Counted from the first letter of the stretch, positions 7,369 to 16,901 are shown. The stretch: 58,204 nt of DNA from an uncultured Lachnospiraceae bacterium (GCA_947589095.1 CANQBX010000019.1:1-58204); one strand, 5' to 3'. Program-made: numbers and translations. The notes: a model not told the origin generated them from the sequence alone.

Positions 7369-9093
7369 ATGACTTCAAAATGGATGGTATACGCGAAAAA
7401 AGCAGATTTTGACGGGCTGGCGCGGCAGTTCGGCATCACGCCGGTGACGGCGCGGATCATCCGCAACCGGGACGTGGTCGGCGAGGAAGCGGTTCGGCGG
7501 TATCTGTACGGGACGCGGCGGGATCTCTATTCGCCGCATCTTCTGAAGGACGCGGACAAGGCGGCGGAGATTCTTCTTGCGAAGATCGCCGGAGGAAAAT
7601 GGATCCGCATCGTGGGCGATTACGATATCGACGGCGTCTGCTCTACTTATCTGCTGTATACGGCGCTTAAAAGGCTCGGCGCGAAGGTGGATTATGAGAT
7701 CCCGGACCGGATCAAGGACGGCTACGGCATCAACGAGCAGATCATTGAGGCGGCCGCGGCGGACGGCGTCGATACGGTGCTGACCTGCGACAACGGCATT
7801 TCCGCGGTGCCCCAGATGGAGTACGCAAGGCAGCACGGCCTGACGGTGGTGATCACCGACCATCACGATATCGCGCAGGACGCGGACGGGAAGGACATTC
7901 TGCCGTGGGCTTCGGCGATCGTCAATCCGAAGCAGGCCGACTGTACCTATCCGTGGAAAGAGATCTGCGGTGCGGTGGTGGCTTATAAACTGATTCAGAT
8001 TCTCTACGAGCGTGCTGGAATTCCCATGCGCGAGTGGGAGGAAATGCTGGAATTCGCGGCGATTGCCACCGTGGGAGACGTGATGCGGCTGCAGGACGAG
8101 AACCGGATCATTGTAAAGGAAGGTTTAAAGCAGATCCCGCGGACGAAGAGCATCGGGCTGAAACTGTTGGTAGAGAAAAATAATCTGGACATTTCCAATC
8201 TGAGCGCCTATCATATCGGTTTCGTTATCGGCCCATGCCTGAACGCGGGCGGGCGGCTGCAGACCGCCAAACTGGCCCTGCGGCTCCTGCTGAGCCGTGA
8301 CGCAGCGGAGGCGGATGAACTGGCCCAGGAGCTGAAGCTTCTTAACGACCAGCGCAAGGACATGACCGCGCAGGGTCTGGAGCAGGCGGTGAAGCAGGTG
8401 GAAGAACATTTTCAGAATGATAAGGTTCTGGTGGTCTATCTGCCGGACTGTCACGAATCCCTGGCCGGGATCATCGCCGGGCGGCTTCGGGAGCGCTACA
8501 ATAAGCCGTCCTTCGTGATTACGAGGTCCGAGGACGGCGTCAAGGGCTCCGGCCGGTCCATCGAGGCGTACCATATGTTCGCGTCGCTCTGTGAGGTGAA
8601 GGAGCTGTTCACCAAGTTTGGCGGCCACCCGATGGCGGCCGGGCTTTCCATGGCGGAAGAAGCAGATGTGGAGCGGCTGCGCCGGCAGCTGAACGAGCGG
8701 GCGAAGCTGACGGAGGAGGATTTCATCCCGAAGCTGTGGATCGACGTGCCGATGCCCATGGATTACGTGACGGAGGATTTCATCCATGAACTGGAACTGC
8801 TGGAGCCCTTCGGAAATGGGAACGAGAAGCCGCAGTTTGCCCAGAAGGGACTGCGGATCCGCTCCGCGCGGGTGCTGGGGAAGAACCGCAACGCGGTGAA
8901 GCTGGCCGTGATCACGCCGGACGGGACGCCGATGGACGCCATGGTATTTACCGACGGGGACGCGTTTCTGGAGGAAATGGGAGACAGCCGCGTGATGGAC
9001 GCCATTTACTATCCGACGATCAATGAGTACAACGGGAACCGGACGATCCAGGCGGTAGTGAAGGAGTGGAAATTTGTGCCCGGGCAGGGATAA
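7369..9093 (+). CDS. recJ: Single-stranded-DNA-specific exonuclease, RecJ type (DHH/DHHA1)
   Basis: The 574-residue protein has the DHH phosphoesterase motifs in order: GDYDIDGVCST (about 83-93), CDNGIS, ITDHHDIA (about 162-169) and LNAGGRL. The DHHA1 part follows with GSGRS and GGHPMAAGL, and an OB-like C-terminal region ends the protein. RecJ degrades single-stranded DNA 5' to 3' in recombination and repair. The start follows GGAAGAG. A gap of 86 bp separates it from the metallopeptidase. Some Clostridia carry several RecJ-like paralogues, so orthology to the main repair enzyme is not certain. Confidence 0.92.
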   Translation: MTSKWMVYAKKADFDGLARQFGITPVTARIIRNRDVVGEEAVRRYLYGTRRDLYSPHLLKDADKAAEILLAKIAGGKWIRIVGDYDIDGVCSTYLLYTALKRLGAKVDYEIPDRIKDGYGINEQIIEAAAADGVDTVLTCDNGISAVPQMEYARQHGLTVVITDHHDIAQDADGKDILPWASAIVNPKQADCTYPWKEICGAVVAYKLIQILYERAGIPMREWEEMLEFAAIATVGDVMRLQDENRIIVKEGLKQIPRTKSIGLKLLVEKNNLDISNLSAYHIGFVIGPCLNAGGRLQTAKLALRLLLSRDAAEADELAQELKLLNDQRKDMTAQGLEQAVKQVEEHFQNDKVLVVYLPDCHESLAGIIAGRLRERYNKPSFVITRSEDGVKGSGRSIEAYHMFASLCEVKELFTKFGGHPMAAGLSMAEEADVERLRRQLNERAKLTEEDFIPKLWIDVPMPMDYVTEDFIHELELLEPFGNGNEKPQFAQKGLRIRSARVLGKNRNAVKLAVITPDGTPMDAMVFTDGDAFLEEMGDSRVMDAIYYPTINEYNGNRTIQAVVKEWKFVPGQG

Positions 9094-9171
9094 GAGAAAA
9101 GTGGAAACTGTGTATTTGCCCCTGAGAGTGTATAGAATTGAAGTGGGAAAGGATTTTGAAGCGGAACAGGG

Positions 9172-9200
9172 TTGAAAAACCCTATACGATTGGATATAAT
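9172..9200 (+). promoter_or_regulatory. Promoter of glyA
   Basis: TTGAAA (9172-9177) and TATAAT (9195-9200) are 17 bp apart. The -35 sits in a short perfect inverted repeat, AGGGTT-GAAA-AACCCT (9168-9183), which could bind a repressor. Transcription would start about 35 nt before the ATG. Confidence 0.85.
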
Positions 9201-9242
9201 GGGAAAAACCATAGTTAAGCATACAGAAAGGCGGATAATACC

Positions 9243-10490
9243 ATGGTAAATCAGGTAATGGATTTTCTTGAGCAGCAGGACCCGGAGGTCGGAGCGGCCA
9301 TTAAGCAGGAGGCGGCCCGCCAGCGGCGGAACCTGGAACTGATCGCGTCGGAGAATATCGTGTCGGAGGCTGTGATGGCAGCCATGGGCACGGTCCTGAC
9401 CAATAAATACGCGGAGGGCTACTCCGGTAAGCGCTATTACGGCGGCTGCGAGTATATCGACGTGGTGGAGACGCTGGCCATCGAGCGGGCGAAGAAGCTG
9501 TTCGGCTGCGATTACGCCAACGTGCAGCCTCATTCCGGAGCCCAGGCCAACATGGCGGTGTTTCTGGCGATGTTAAAGCCCGGCGACACCTTTATGGGCA
9601 TGAATCTGGACCAGGGCGGCCATCTGTCCCACGGAAGCCCTGTGAATTTCTCAGGGATGTATTTCCATATGGTGCCTTACGGCGTCGATGAGAACGGATT
9701 TCTGGACTACGACGAGATGGAGCGCATCGCGCTGGAATGCAAGCCGAAAATGATCCTGGCGGGCGCCAGTGCCTACGGCCGCGTGATCGATTTCAAGCGG
9801 TTCCGCCAGGTGGCGGACAAGGTGGGCGCGTATCTGATGGTGGACATGGCCCATATCGCCGGACTGGTGGCGGCAGGCGTCCATCCCAGCCCGATCCCCT
9901 ACGCGGATGTGGTCACGACGACGACCCACAAGACGCTGCGGGGGCCGAGGGGCGGCATGATCCTGGCAAACAAGGAGGCCGCGGAGAAATTCAATTTCAA
10001 CAAAGCGATCTTCCCGGGGACCCAGGGCGGTCCGCTGGAGCATGTGATCGCGGCCAAGGCGGTGTGCTTCGGCGAGGCGCTGAAGCCGGAATTCAAGACG
10101 TATCAGCAGCAGATTGTGAAGAACGCCAAGGCACTGGCGGAGGAGCTGCAGAAGCAGGGCTTTAAGATCCTGACCGGCGGCACGGACAATCATTTGATGC
10201 TGGTAGATCTGCGGGGCATGGACATCTCCGGCAAGGAGCTGCAGAACCGCTGCGACCAGGTGTACATCACGCTGAACAAGAACGCGGTGCCCGGCGATCC
10301 GAGAAGCCCGTTCGTGACCTCCGGCGTGCGCATCGGAACGCCGGCCGTGACTTCCCGCGGTCTGGTGGAGGCGGATATGGCCAAGGTGGCGGAGTGCATC
10401 TGGCTGACCGCGACGGATTTTGAGGCGAAGGCCGACTATATCCGGGCGGAAGTGACGAAGATCTGCGAGAGGTATCCGATCTACGAGTGA
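9243..10490 (+). CDS. glyA: Serine hydroxymethyltransferase (EC 2.1.2.1)
   Basis: The 415-residue protein is a standard-length GlyA. Motifs include [43 protein letters not shown] and the PLP lysine in [31 protein letters not shown] follows near the C-terminus. The enzyme interconverts serine and glycine with tetrahydrofolate and is the main one-carbon source in the cytoplasm. It has its own strong promoter and looks monocistronic; the next transcribed unit is the B12 riboswitch operon. Confidence 0.98.
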   Translation: MVNQVMDFLEQQDPEVGAAIKQEAARQRRNLELIASENIVSEAVMAAMGTVLTNKYAEGYSGKRYYGGCEYIDVVETLAIERAKKLFGCDYANVQPHSGAQANMAVFLAMLKPGDTFMGMNLDQGGHLSHGSPVNFSGMYFHMVPYGVDENGFLDYDEMERIALECKPKMILAGASAYGRVIDFKRFRQVADKVGAYLMVDMAHIAGLVAAGVHPSPIPYADVVTTTTHKTLRGPRGGMILANKEAAEKFNFNKAIFPGTQGGPLEHVIAAKAVCFGEALKPEFKTYQQQIVKNAKALAEELQKQGFKILTGGTDNHLMLVDLRGMDISGKELQNRCDQVYITLNKNAVPGDPRSPFVTSGVRIGTPAVTSRGLVEADMAKVAECIWLTATDFEAKADYIRAEVTKICERYPIYE

Positions 10491-10596
10491 TCTGCGGCGT
10501 TTCTGGAATTGATCCTTCTGATGGTGGTCTACCCGCTGTGCTTTTCCCGGCTGGAGAAGAGCGGCAGGGCCGGGAAGAATTAATGTTATTTTCCGA

Positions 10597-10625
10597 TTGA
10601 CAGAACCCGCGAATGATGATACAGT
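10597..10625 (+). promoter_or_regulatory. Promoter of the B12 riboswitch-btuFCD transcript
   Basis: TTGACA (10597-10602) and TACAGT (10620-10625) have 17-bp spacing and lie directly before the riboswitch aptamer. The bases from the glyA stop to here hold only a 31-codon open stretch (10491-10583) with no start or ribosome binding site. Confidence 0.75.
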
Positions 10626-10640
10626 TATATCCAGCCAAAC

Positions 10641-10820
10641 AGCATACGCTTCTGCGCCGGGAGGCGCCGGTGCGGGAAACCGCGCCGAGGGAACACGACT
10701 GAAACTGTCGGGCTATCCCAGTAACCGTGAAGCTGACGAACGGGCAATCAAGTCACTGCCGCAAGGCGGGAAGGCGTCCTAGTAGGAAGAAGCCAAGCCG
10801 GGAGACCTGTCTGCGTATGA
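10641..10820 (+). ncRNA. Cobalamin riboswitch
   Basis: The 3' core carries the B12-box hallmarks: AAGTCACTG, CCGCAAGGCGGGAAGGCG and GCCGGGAGACCTG (10797-10809). A closing P1 stem pairs CATACGC (10643-10649) with GCGTATG (10813-10819). The aptamer is followed by a terminator (10877-10909) and then a B12-type ABC importer. Binding of cobalamin is expected to favour termination and lower importer expression. Confidence 0.93.
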
Positions 10821-10876
10821 AACACTTCTGGGGTTGGGTGGGAACAACGCGGGTCTGTGCGAATCTGCGTGTTTTT

Positions 10877-10909
10877 GTTGCTCTCCAATCTGGGGGAGCA
10901 ACTTTTTTT
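10877..10909 (+). terminator. Riboswitch-controlled terminator
   Basis: GTTGCTCTCC pairs with GGGGGAGCAAC (one wobble, small loop) and is followed by seven T. It lies between the aptamer and btuF and is the likely expression platform. Confidence 0.85.
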
Positions 10910-10962
10910 CGGTGCTCCTTCTTCTGTCTGGCGAAAAAAATATCGAAAGGAGCAGTTCCAAA

Positions 10963-12018
10963 ATGAAAAACAGAAAATTTTTGACAGCGGGCATCGCTGT
11001 CATGCTGTCGTGCGCGCTTGTTGCGTGCGGCGGCCAGGCGGGGACGCAGCAGACGACGGCTGCGACGGAGGCGGTTACAGAAGAGACAACGGTGGCAGCC
11101 GCGGAGAACACGACAGAAGAGGTATCAGTGGCGGCCGCGGAAGAGACCGCAGTAGAAACCACCGAGGCGAAGACGGAAGTATCCGGTCCAATTACGATCA
11201 CGGACATGCTTGGCCGGGAGATCACACTGGAGCAGCCGGCTGCGCGGGTCGTGGCGCTGACGCCCTCCGACTGCGAGATTCTTTTTGCCATCGGCGCCGG
11301 CGATACGCTGGTGGGCCGCGGCAAATACTGCGATTATCCGGCGGAGGTTCTTGACATCCCAGCGGTGCAGTCCGGCGCTGAGACCAATATCGAGGAGATT
11401 CTGGCTCTGGAGCCGCAGCTTCTGATCATGAGTACTATGTCGCAGACCGAAGAGCAGGCCGCGCAGCTGGAGGCGGCCGGCGTCCAGGTAGTGATCAGCG
11501 ACGCCCAGGACATCGCGGGCGTCTACACGGCGATCGAGATGATCGGAAAGCTGATGGGAAAAGATGAGAACGCTGCGGAGGTGATCGAGAGTATGAAGAC
11601 CACATTTGCGGAGATCGAGGAGAAATCCACCGGCGACGGCAGCAAGACGATCTACTTCGAGGTATCGCCGCTGGAGTACGGCCTTTATACGGCGGGAGCC
11701 CATACATTTATGGATGAAGTGGCCAATATGCTGGGCGTTAAGAACTGCTTCGCCGACGTGGAGGGCTGGAGCGCTATTTCCGAGGAGCAGGTGCTGGAGC
11801 GAAATCCGGATTATATCATGACGATCACCATGTACTATGGCGAGGGTCCCACGCCGGAGGAGGAGATCCTGGGCCGCGCGGGCTGGGAAAATGTGACTGC
11901 GGTGAAGAATAAGGCGATCCTGAATCTCGTGGACAACGAACTGTCCCGTCCGGCGCCGAGGCTGGCGGACGGTGCGAAGATGCTGTATGATTTTGTGTAT
12001 GGGGAAGATGCCGAGTAG
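10963..12018 (+). CDS. btuF: Cobalamin-type ABC transporter substrate-binding lipoprotein
   Basis: The 351-residue protein starts with a lipoprotein signal: basic MKNRK, a hydrophobic run, and lipobox LVAC-GG. About 50 Ala/Thr/Glu-rich linker residues follow. The periplasmic-binding-protein fold of the BtuF/FecB class comes next (ITDMLGREITLEQPAARVVALTPSD, EEILALEPQLLIMS, YFEVSPLEYGLYTAGAHTF). AAGGAG at 10947-10952 sets the start. Control by a cobalamin riboswitch makes corrinoid uptake the best substrate call, because the fold alone cannot separate B12 from siderophores. Confidence 0.9.
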   Translation: MKNRKFLTAGIAVMLSCALVACGGQAGTQQTTAATEAVTEETTVAAAENTTEEVSVAAAEETAVETTEAKTEVSGPITITDMLGREITLEQPAARVVALTPSDCEILFAIGAGDTLVGRGKYCDYPAEVLDIPAVQSGAETNIEEILALEPQLLIMSTMSQTEEQAAQLEAAGVQVVISDAQDIAGVYTAIEMIGKLMGKDENAAEVIESMKTTFAEIEEKSTGDGSKTIYFEVSPLEYGLYTAGAHTFMDEVANMLGVKNCFADVEGWSAISEEQVLERNPDYIMTITMYYGEGPTPEEEILGRAGWENVTAVKNKAILNLVDNELSRPAPRLADGAKMLYDFVYGEDAE

Positions 12019-12089
12019 GGCGTAGAATGAAAATGCCCGGAAATGAAGACGTTTTCGGTCAGCAGAATCGGCGCAGGAGAGGAGCACCT

Positions 12090-13136
12090 ATGAAATCGGG
12101 GTCAGGCAGATTTTCTTTTGTAGAATTTGTGATTTTCGCCGCAGTGACTTTCGCGGTGCTCTGTCTCTGCGTCTGTATCGGAAGCGTCAGCATTCCGTTT
12201 ACGGATACTATGTCCGTGATATGGGACGGGATGCGGTATCAGGTTGGCCTTTCCGCGGCGGAGCCGAAGGGCCTGCAGGCCTCGATCATCCTGTCGGTCC
12301 GCCTGCCGCGGGTGCTCTGCGTCGCCATGACCGGCGCTGCGCTGGCGCTGGCCGGCGGCGCCATGCAGGGACTTCTGAAGAATCCGCTGGCCGATGGTTC
12401 CACGCTGGGGGTGTCCTCTGGGGCGGCGCTGGGGGCGGTGATCGCCATCGCTTTCGGCATCCGCTTCCCGGGACTGCCGTTCGCGGGAACCATGGTTATG
12501 GCGATTTTGTTCGCGTTTTTGTCGCTGATATTGATCCTGACACTGGCGTACCGGCTGGATTATTCGCTGGCTACCAACACGATCATTTTGATCGGCGTTA
12601 TATTTTCCATGTTTGTGTCCAGCCTGATGAATATCATCGTGACGTTCGCGGCGGACCGGATCCAGCATATTACGTTCTGGACTATGGGAAGCCTGCAGGG
12701 CGCCAGCTATCAGAATGCGCTGGTACTTCTGGGGGCGCTTGTGATCTGCGGCGGCGTGATCCTGCGGCACGCGCAGGAACTGAACGCGTTCGCCATCGGC
12801 GAGGACAATGCCCGCCACATCGGCGTGGATGTGCGGCGCGTGAAACTGGTCATCCTGATCACGGTGTCGGGGCTGATCGGCGTCTGCGTGTCCATCGGCG
12901 GCAGTATCGGATTCGTGGGGCTGGTGACGCCCCACATCGTGCGGATGCTGGTGGGACCGAACCATAGGCGGCTTTTGCCGGCGTCGCTGTTCGGCGGCGC
13001 GGTGTTTCTGATGCTGGCGGATTTGGCCGCCCGGACATTGTTAAATCCGATCGAACTGCCGATTGGCGTCGTTACCAGTCTGGTGGGGGCGGTGGTATTT
13101 GTGGTGATCTTCTATCGGTCGAGGAGACGCGGGTGA
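12090..13136 (+). CDS. btuC: Cobalamin-type ABC transporter permease (FecCD/BtuC family)
   Basis: The 348-residue membrane protein has about ten hydrophobic segments and family motifs: SVRLPRVLCVAMTGAALALAG, GLLKNPLADG, LGVSSGAALGA, a later GSIGFVGLVTPHIVR and GPNHRRLLPAS. The ATG at 12090 follows GAGAGGAG with 5 nt spacing. An earlier in-frame ATG at 12027 lacks a ribosome binding site and would add a charged tail. It lies 71 bp after btuF in the same operon and forms the membrane channel of the importer. Confidence 0.92.
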   Translation: MKSGSGRFSFVEFVIFAAVTFAVLCLCVCIGSVSIPFTDTMSVIWDGMRYQVGLSAAEPKGLQASIILSVRLPRVLCVAMTGAALALAGGAMQGLLKNPLADGSTLGVSSGAALGAVIAIAFGIRFPGLPFAGTMVMAILFAFLSLILILTLAYRLDYSLATNTIILIGVIFSMFVSSLMNIIVTFAADRIQHITFWTMGSLQGASYQNALVLLGALVICGGVILRHAQELNAFAIGEDNARHIGVDVRRVKLVILITVSGLIGVCVSIGGSIGFVGLVTPHIVRMLVGPNHRRLLPASLFGGAVFLMLADLAARTLLNPIELPIGVVTSLVGAVVFVVIFYRSRRRG

Positions 13137-13261
13137 CAAAGTTCGCGTAGTAGGTGCGGCTTGATGATACATGCGGCATAAACGTTACTTTGTGGAAAGC
13201 CGGACTGCGATGACTGATGAGAGATAAGAAAGAAGTCAATGGACAGAAGGGAGGCGGCCAA

Positions 13262-14089
13262 ATGCTTCAGGTAAATGATCTGACTGTGTGCTACGGTGAT
13301 TTGACGATCGTGGATCGTCTTAGTTTCACGGCGGAAGAAGGTCAGTGGCTGATGATCGTCGGCCCCAACGGCGCCGGCAAGTCCACGACGTTGAACGCGA
13401 TCACACAGGGAACGGCCTACACGGGGCAGGTACTGTTCGAAGGCGAAGATATGAAGAAGAAAAAGGCCGCCGAGAGGGCCAGCTGCGTCGGCGTGCTGAT
13501 GCAGAATCATTTCGCGGAATACGCATTTTCGGTGGAAGAAGTGGCAGCGCTGGGCCGTTATGCCTACTCTGGATCGCGTCGGATCGCAGACAGAGATACG
13601 GCATCTGAAAGAAAGGTAGCGGCTGTACATTTACCGCGGCCGGCCTTCCTTGCAGGCCGCAGCGACGAGGATGAACAGGCAGTGGAGAATGCGCTTGCGC
13701 TTACCGGTATGATCTTCCAGCGGAAACAGTCGATCCTCACGCTTTCCGGCGGCGAACTGCAGAGGACATTTCTTGCGCAGGTGTTTGCGCAGGACCCGAA
13801 GCTGCTTCTTCTGGACGAGCCGACGAACCATCTGGATCTGGTCTACCAGAAGCAGGTGTTCGAACTGATCGAAAAATGGCTTCAGACGCCGGGGCGGGCG
13901 GTCATTTCCGTGGTGCACGATCTGTCGCTGGCGAAAGCGTATGGCACGAAGGTTCTGCTGATGAACCACGGCCGCAAGGTGGCCTGCGGTCCGGCGGCGG
14001 AGGTTCTTGTTCCGGAGCATCTGGATCCGGTCTATCAGATGGATGTGGGCGGCTGGATGCGGCAGATGCTGGGGCAGTGGGACGGATAA
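13262..14089 (+). CDS. btuD: Cobalamin-type ABC transporter ATP-binding protein
   Basis: The 275-residue ATPase has Walker A GPNGAGKST, signature LSGGELQ, Walker B LLLLDEPTNHLD and the switch histidine in SVVHDLSLA. Residues about 105-140 form an insertion (SGSRRIADRDTASERK) between the Q loop and the signature that is longer than usual for BtuD/FecE. AAGGGAGG (13247-13254) sets the ATG at 13262. The gene closes the riboswitch-controlled operon. Confidence 0.92.
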   Translation: MLQVNDLTVCYGDLTIVDRLSFTAEEGQWLMIVGPNGAGKSTTLNAITQGTAYTGQVLFEGEDMKKKKAAERASCVGVLMQNHFAEYAFSVEEVAALGRYAYSGSRRIADRDTASERKVAAVHLPRPAFLAGRSDEDEQAVENALALTGMIFQRKQSILTLSGGELQRTFLAQVFAQDPKLLLLDEPTNHLDLVYQKQVFELIEKWLQTPGRAVISVVHDLSLAKAYGTKVLLMNHGRKVACGPAAEVLVPEHLDPVYQMDVGGWMRQMLGQWDG

Positions 14090-14169
14090 AATGCTTTAAG
14101 GCGGGTTGGGGTAAGGAAAATTGTGAGCTAAAATTTCTATAAAAACTATTGAAAATAGTCAGATAAGGG

Positions 14170-14360
14170 CATATAATAAAGAAGACAGGAACAACCACCT
14201 CTACAAGAGGTTGGCCTATTGATCAAGTAGGAATTCCACCCTTTCAACCGCCAAAGTTTACAAGGGTGGTTTTTCTATGCGAAAAACGTTACTGGCTTAT
14301 CAAAATGATAAAGGTCAGTAATGCAAGAATGAACATTCTTTCAATGTGGGAATAAGATAT
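14170..14360. other. Multi-hairpin noncoding region of unknown family
   Basis: The 420-bp spacer between btuD and the next ABC operon is AT-rich and densely structured. ACCTCT-ACA-AGAGGT (14197-14211) is followed by CCTA-n9-TAGG (14215-14231), then by the terminator hairpin at 14236-14275, then by an imperfect hairpin built on TTACTGG/TCAGTAA, and by AAGAATG-AA-CATTCTT. No open frame with a start and ribosome binding site is present. It could be a small RNA, a riboregulator or the remnant of a mobile element; I do not recognise a family. Confidence 0.5.
14236..14275 (+). terminator. Rho-independent terminator
   Basis: CCACCCTT (14236-14243) pairs perfectly with AAGGGTGG (14262-14269) across an 18-nt loop and is followed by TTTTTC. 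It could end the btu operon or a small RNA made from this spacer. Confidence 0.75.
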
Positions 14361-14441
14361 TCCGCCTATTCTGCCCATTTAGGACAAATTGGGATAAATC
14401 ACGCAATTTACTGAGAATATGCTATTCTTCAGACATAATGC

Positions 14442-14470
14442 TTGACATTAATTTCTCCCTCCTCTATAAT
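14442..14470 (+). promoter_or_regulatory. Consensus promoter of the ABC exporter operon
   Basis: TTGACA (14442-14447) and TATAAT (14465-14470) are separated by 17 bp, a perfect consensus match. No operator was seen overlapping it. Confidence 0.92.
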
Positions 14471-14509
14471 CGTACTCATAAGGAGCAAATGACAGGAGGG
14501 GCGCCACGT

Positions 14510-15253
14510 ATGGAATGTGTACTTAGGACGCAGGATCTGACAAAACGGTACGGAAAAAACCTCGCGGTCAATAGAGTATCTTTGACTATCGAGAAGGGGG
14601 ACATTTTCGGTTTTATCGGCGCTAATGGCGCAGGTAAGACCACGTTCATGCGTATGATTTGCGGGCTGATCTATCCCACGGAAGGGAGTCTGGAACTGTT
14701 TGGGGCCAGTTCCGCGAAAGAATTGCCCAAAATGCGAAGAAAGATGGGTGCCCTGATCGAGCATCCGGCGGTTTATCCGCATATGTCGGCACTGCAGAAT
14801 CTGGAGATCCAGAGAAGATACCTGGACGTGGATTTCGGCAAAGATCCCGGGAAAACCCTTATGGAGCTTCTTGAGCTGGTAGGGCTTGGAGATGCCGCGG
14901 ACAAGAAAGCCTCGAAATTTTCTCTCGGTATGCGGCAGCGCCTCGGTCTTGCCATCGCTCTGGTAGGGAATCCGCAGTTTCTGATCCTGGACGAGCCGAC
15001 GATCGGCCTGGATCCCATCGGTGTGATGGAACTGCGGGAACTGGTGCGGAAACTGAATCGGGAGCGGGGTATCACGATCCTTTTCAGCAGCCATAATCTG
15101 GCGGAGATGGCTCATATTGCGACGAAATATGGTTTCTTGAATAAAGGAAAGCTTCTCGAAGTGATATCGGCGGAGGAAGTGCAGAAGCTCTGCGAGGAGA
15201 GAGGTATCAATCTGGAAACTTATTTCGTGGAACTTCTCATGAAAAACCGGTGA
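14510..15253 (+). CDS. ABC transporter ATP-binding protein (bacitracin/lantibiotic-immunity type)
   Basis: The 247-residue ATPase has Walker A GANGAGKTT, a Q loop in GALIEHPAVYPHMSALQNL, the signature as FSLGMRQRLG, Walker B FLILDEPTIGLDP and the H loop SSHNLAEM. The EHPAVYPHMSA pattern and short C-terminus match BcrA/LanF-type ATPases that drive immunity or peptide-antibiotic export. AGGAGGG (14494-14500) selects ATG 14510. Two permease genes follow on the same transcript. The A/T-richer codon use of this operon differs from the flanking genes and suggests acquisition. Confidence 0.9.
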   Translation: MECVLRTQDLTKRYGKNLAVNRVSLTIEKGDIFGFIGANGAGKTTFMRMICGLIYPTEGSLELFGASSAKELPKMRRKMGALIEHPAVYPHMSALQNLEIQRRYLDVDFGKDPGKTLMELLELVGLGDAADKKASKFSLGMRQRLGLAIALVGNPQFLILDEPTIGLDPIGVMELRELVRKLNRERGITILFSSHNLAEMAHIATKYGFLNKGKLLEVISAEEVQKLCEERGINLETYFVELLMKNR

Positions 15254-15331
15254 ATACAGTGACTTTTGCTGATGGCAGGAGATACCCTGACCGGACGCAT
15301 GGTTTTGCAGAGGAGAGGAGATGAACGGCAG

Positions 15332-16084
15332 ATGGGAAGGTACATACACAACGAATGGCTGAAATTAAGGTATAACCGAGTAGTTCTGGCATTCGCAGGG
15401 GTGGGAATCGCTTTTTCTGTATTTGCCGCCGCATGTGTGCGTTTAGAGGAAGTGACGGTGTATGATTATGCCTGGCTGGCAAGCACAGAATTCATGAAAA
15501 GGGTGGGAGGTATCGTGAGCATCCTTATGGTCGGGATTGCTGCCGGTATATTTTCGATGGACTTTAAGCAGCATACGGTTCATAACGCACTAAGCTGTGG
15601 CGTGAGCCGCAGTGAGATTTTCATCAGCAAAGTCTGTGTTTACTATTCTTTTGGATTTATTGTCCAACTGATATCCCTTGTTTTTTATACTGTTCTGGTT
15701 GGTTTGTTGGTGGGCTGGGCGTCGCCATATTATCATTATCCTCACTTAGTGGAGACGATGATTGTATTTCATATGGGCGAGGCTGTCATTGTTTTCTTCT
15801 ATATGTCGTGCTTTCTTTTCCTTGGGATGATATTCCGTAATCCCGGAGCGTTAATTTTCGCTGGCATCTGTGCTTTTTATTTCGATACTATGAATGGTTT
15901 TTCGGTCGGCAATACTAAGCCATACTGGAGCCCGATGTATCTGATACAGATCATGCGGTATTATCTGCGCAACAAGCTTGTGCTGTCCGCAGAGTTCGTC
16001 ACGTTATTTATCCCTTGCGTGGTCATAGGATGCCTGTTTCTGTTCATTGCCTATCTTATTTTCCAGAAAAGGGATATCGATTAA
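15332..16084 (+). CDS. ABC-2 type permease (LanE/LanG/BcrB-like)
   Basis: The 250-residue protein has six hydrophobic segments and the loop motif TVHNALSCGVSRSEIFISK, typical of bacitracin or lantibiotic exporter permeases. GAGAGGAG ends 11 nt before the ATG at 15332. An ATG at 15321 is in another frame and stops early. It pairs with the next permease as the membrane half of the exporter driven by the ATPase at 14510. No substrate gene or two-component system lies nearby. Confidence 0.85.
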   Translation: MGRYIHNEWLKLRYNRVVLAFAGVGIAFSVFAAACVRLEEVTVYDYAWLASTEFMKRVGGIVSILMVGIAAGIFSMDFKQHTVHNALSCGVSRSEIFISKVCVYYSFGFIVQLISLVFYTVLVGLLVGWASPYYHYPHLVETMIVFHMGEAVIVFFYMSCFLFLGMIFRNPGALIFAGICAFYFDTMNGFSVGNTKPYWSPMYLIQIMRYYLRNKLVLSAEFVTLFIPCVVIGCLFLFIAYLIFQKRDID

Positions 16085-16101
16085 AATGGAGGCGGTACCG
16101 A

Positions 16102-16857
16102 ATGAAAAAAAACATTGTAACAGAATTTTATAAGAATGCATTGTATTGGATTGTTTGGGTGACTTTCCTTGCTGGTATCGTTATTTGCGGCTCCATGATT
16201 CGTGACAATTACATTGCTTCTCAGATTGCCGAGTCCTCGAGGTTGCGCTATGCCGTTTTTGTCCAGTGCAGTGCGCGGGTCATGATGGCTATTTCCGTTC
16301 TTCTGACTGCCTATCTGTGCACCGCTGATTTTTCAGAAAGGACCGTCCAGAATATTCTCTCCACCGGAGTAAGTCGGAAAAACTATTTTTTGTCAAAGAT
16401 GACAGTGATGGGTGTATATACGTTGCTATTGTATGCGGTAAGTTGGATTGCCTATGGGTTAGCTTATACTGTCCAGCAAAAAGGGTTTCAGATCGCCGTG
16501 ACGCCGGGGGAAATCGCGGTTCTGTTCGTCGTTGCTGTCCTGCAGATCTGGGTCTACTGCTCCATTGTAAATCTGATCGGTTTTATAAGCGGCAGCCAGT
16601 TTATTACCATGGTGAGCGGTTTCGGATGGATGGTCGTGGAGCTTCTTGCCCGCGGAGTATTGGATATGGCAGGAGTTGTGGATATGACCATGCTTCGGAT
16701 GTTCCCGATCAATGTCCTGGAACTGAGCAGCCAGAAAGCCGTCCTCGGGGAAGTGTATGACGTATCTTTCTGGATCAGCGGCGTGTATGCACTGGTATTT
16801 ATTGTTGTTCTGAATGTTGGGTGCTGCTTATACTTTGAACGTAAGGATATTCATTGA
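16102..16857 (+). CDS. ABC-2 type permease, second subunit
   Basis: The 251-residue, six-segment membrane protein has the matching motif TVQNILSTGVSRKNYFLSK, so it is a paralogue of the preceding permease. GGAGG (16088-16092) precedes the ATG at 16102, 17 bp after the previous stop. Together with the two upstream genes it forms an ATPase plus two-permease exporter like LanFEG. The gene ends in a convergent spacer containing REP-like elements and a terminator. Confidence 0.85.
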   Translation: MKKNIVTEFYKNALYWIVWVTFLAGIVICGSMIRDNYIASQIAESSRLRYAVFVQCSARVMMAISVLLTAYLCTADFSERTVQNILSTGVSRKNYFLSKMTVMGVYTLLLYAVSWIAYGLAYTVQQKGFQIAVTPGEIAVLFVVAVLQIWVYCSIVNLIGFISGSQFITMVSGFGWMVVELLARGVLDMAGVVDMTMLRMFPINVLELSSQKAVLGEVYDVSFWISGVYALVFIVVLNVGCCLYFERKDIH

Positions 16858-16901
16858 ACCTCTTGCTTTATTGCGGGGCGGTTGACATAGTTTATCGTAA
16901 T

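Noticed and set aside
10488-10583. TGA readthrough extending GlyA
   Set aside because: GlyA ends at the usual length and residues; no stem-loop or selenocysteine context was seen.
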